A stretch of 7,390 bases of DNA. Source: an uncultured Acidimicrobiaceae bacterium (GTDB lineage Bacteria; Actinomycetota; Acidimicrobiia; Acidimicrobiales; Ilumatobacteraceae). The stretch is taken from the NCBI GenBank assembly GCA_903919215.1, contig CAIXHI010000339.1:1-7390 (forward strand), written 5' to 3'. Shown one piece after another: positions 6,649-7,390 of the stretch (position 1 is its first letter; every line of letters starts with the position of its first letter). The position numbers and the translations under genes were made by a program. The notes under the pieces were generated by a model. That model saw only the letters and a list, made by a program, of their open reading frames with translations. It was not told the origin of the DNA and did no database searches.

Positions 6649-6947
6649 CAGTCGTACAACCATCCGGAAAGAACGCCGAACAGCGAATCGAGACCGAAGA
6701 TGTACGCCGTGTAGAGCACCACGGTGACCAGGACGATGAGCGAGAAGCGGCGGATCTCGGGCCACTTGGGCCAGGCCACCTTGCGCATCTCGTCGCGCAC
6801 TTCACGCAGGTACTGAAACGGCGTGACGCGAGCTTCCTTCGGGCGACGGGCCGGAGCGGGGGCGCGCGTGGGTTGCCCCTGGTCGTTCAGGGCACCCATC
6901 TTCTTCAGCGAGCGCTTTTGCTCTCGGTTCAGGTCATCCAGTGACAT
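6648..6947 (-). CDS. secE: Preprotein translocase subunit SecE
   Basis: A 99-residue single-span SecE. The conserved cytoplasmic amphipathic segment LREVRDEMRKVAWPKWPEI is at 47-65, followed by one membrane helix at about 68-92 (RRFSLIVLVTVVLYTAYIFG and onward). The first 45 residues form a basic, proline-containing cytoplasmic tail. SecE clamps SecY in the inner-membrane SecYEG channel. It sits just upstream of nusG, the usual bacterial order, and overlaps it by 1 nt. The bases before the ATG (GAACGAAG) give only a weak ribosome-binding match. Confidence 0.95.
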   Translation of the reverse strand: MSLDDLNREQKRSLKKMGALNDQGQPTRAPAPARRPKEARVTPFQYLREVRDEMRKVAWPKWPEIRRFSLIVLVTVVLYTAYIFGLDSLFGVLSGWLYD

Positions 6948-6977
6948 CTTCGTTCACTCGGTTCTATCGAAATTGAG

Positions 6978-7050
6978 CAGGGCAGGAGGGATTCGAACCC
7001 CCGACCGTCGGTTTTGGAGACCGATGCTCTACCAGCTGAGCTACTGCCCT
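6978..7050 (-). tRNA. trnW: tRNA-Trp (anticodon CCA)
   Basis: A complete cloverleaf of 73 nt including discriminator G. The acceptor stem AGGGCAG pairs fully with CTGCCCT. The D arm is GCTC-AGCTGGTA-GAGC, and the anticodon stem TCGGT/ACCGA closes loop CTCCAAA, with CCA at 7017-7015. The T arm is GGGGG-TTCGAAT-CCCTC with one G-U pair. The 3' CCA tail is not encoded and must be added after transcription. It lies between rpmG and secE in the same orientation, so it may be released by processing from the longer transcript. Confidence 0.97.
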
Positions 7051-7071
7051 CTGTGGGCGATGGCAAACGCT

Positions 7072-7103
7072 ACCAGCCACCCATCGAGGTACTCCCCGCT
7101 GGT
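7072..7103 (-). other. Possible hairpin after rpmG
   Basis: ACCAGC (7103-7098 on the minus strand) and GCTGGT (7077-7072) form a perfect 6-bp inverted repeat with a 20-nt loop, starting just past the rpmG stop and ending before tRNA-Trp. No T run follows, so it is not a standard intrinsic terminator. It could serve in processing or be chance. Confidence 0.2.
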
Positions 7104-7104
7104 G

Positions 7105-7269
7105 TCAGCGGGTCTCCTTGTGGACCGTGTGCTTACGGTCGTGGTTGCAGTACTTCTTCATCTCCAGGCGTTCACGATCGTTGATCTTGGACTTCATGGT
7201 GATGTAGTTGCGGTGCTTGCACTCGGTGCACTCGAGGGTGATCTTCACCCTCTTGTCGTTCTTTGCCAT
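7105..7269 (-). CDS. rpmG: 50S ribosomal protein L33
   Basis: A 54-residue small ribosomal protein beginning MAKNDKRVKITLECTECKHR, followed by NYITMKSKINDRERLEMKKY and a C-terminal HTVHKETR, all typical of L33. The first zinc-binding pair is present (C14-x-x-C17), but the second pair is incomplete: C41 is followed by N-H-D, with Asp44 where the fourth cysteine of zinc-binding L33 would be. Start ATG 7269 lies 14 nt after the end of the tuf coding region including its stop, without a strong ribosome-binding site, consistent with coupling to tuf. Confidence 0.95.
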   Translation of the reverse strand: MAKNDKRVKITLECTECKHRNYITMKSKINDRERLEMKKYCNHDRKHTVHKETR

Positions 7270-7280
7270 GGTGCTTCAGC

Positions 7281-7390
7281 TCACTTCGTGATCTTGGTGA
7301 CGCGGCCGGCGCCCACGGTACGGCCACCCTCGCGGATCGCGAAACGCAGACCCTCGTCCATGGCGATCGGCTTACCCAGCTCAACAGTGA
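7281..7390 (-). CDS. tuf: Elongation factor Tu, C-terminal end (runs off right edge)
   Basis: The last 35 codons and the stop of EF-Tu are present: GKPIAMDEGLRFAIREGGRT, followed by VGAGRVTKITK. This is the end of domain III, and the GLRFAIREGGRTVGAG stretch is nearly invariant in bacterial EF-Tu. EF-Tu delivers aminoacyl-tRNA to the ribosome as a GTP complex. The stop is followed after 11 nt by rpmG, placing tuf at the head of the tuf-rpmG-trnW-secE-nusG-rplKA block. The GTP-binding domain lies outside the window. Confidence 0.96.
   Translation of the reverse strand, partial: TVELGKPIAMDEGLRFAIREGGRTVGAGRVTKITK

Noticed and set aside
6633..6947. SecE and NusG both begin MSLDD, suggesting a duplication
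   Set aside because: The underlying codons differ and the similarity stops after five residues, so chance or shared start-region preference is enough.
7066..7108. Promoter for tRNA-Trp and secE (CTGACA at 7108-7103, TAGCGT at 7071-7066)
   Set aside because: The two hexamers are about 31 nt apart, far from the required 16-18 nt, and no other pair fits.

Overview
The window is high-GC bacterial DNA, almost certainly from an actinobacterium. The evidence is the NusG with a long acidic N-terminal extension, a DUF222/13E12-type HNH protein, a two-subunit acyl-CoA mutase of the Streptomyces IcmA/IcmB kind, and strong G/C bias at third codon positions. A deeper-branching class such as Acidimicrobiia is possible, but the sequence alone does not prove it.

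The right half (about 4703-7390, all minus strand) is a core information-processing block. In transcription order it holds the 3' end of tuf (EF-Tu), rpmG (L33), tRNA-Trp(CCA), secE, nusG, rplK (L11) and rplA (L1). Spacing is tight: nusG starts on the last base of the secE stop codon, and 17 nt separate nusG from rplK. rplJ/rplL do not follow rplA.

The middle (1600-4684, minus strand) is a three-gene metabolic cassette that begins only 18 nt after rplA, with no visible terminator between them. It encodes the large subunit of a B12-dependent acyl-CoA mutase, the separate B12-binding small subunit, and an extended short-chain dehydrogenase/reductase of the dihydroflavonol-reductase-like group. 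The three genes overlap by 1 and 4 nt, so they are probably translationally coupled. The mutase active site reads like isobutyryl-CoA mutase (Phe, Ala and Gln at the three diagnostic positions), not methylmalonyl-CoA mutase (Tyr, Ala, Arg).

The left edge (1-1586) looks accessory. A MazE-type ribbon-helix-helix antitoxin and the start of a MazF-type toxin run leftward. A DUF222-HNH endonuclease-like gene runs rightward and converges on the reductase gene with 13 nt between stop codons. The antitoxin has a well-formed promoter (-35, 17-nt spacer, -10) whose predicted start is the A of its ATG, implying a leaderless mRNA. Its -10 overlaps a candidate -10 for the divergent HNH gene.

I see no CRISPR array, insertion sequence, integrase or wholly unfamiliar system. 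No stretch over 300 bases lacks a gene. The most informative points are the mutase substrate residues, the fusion of the mutase cassette to the rplKA operon, and the overlapping divergent promoters.
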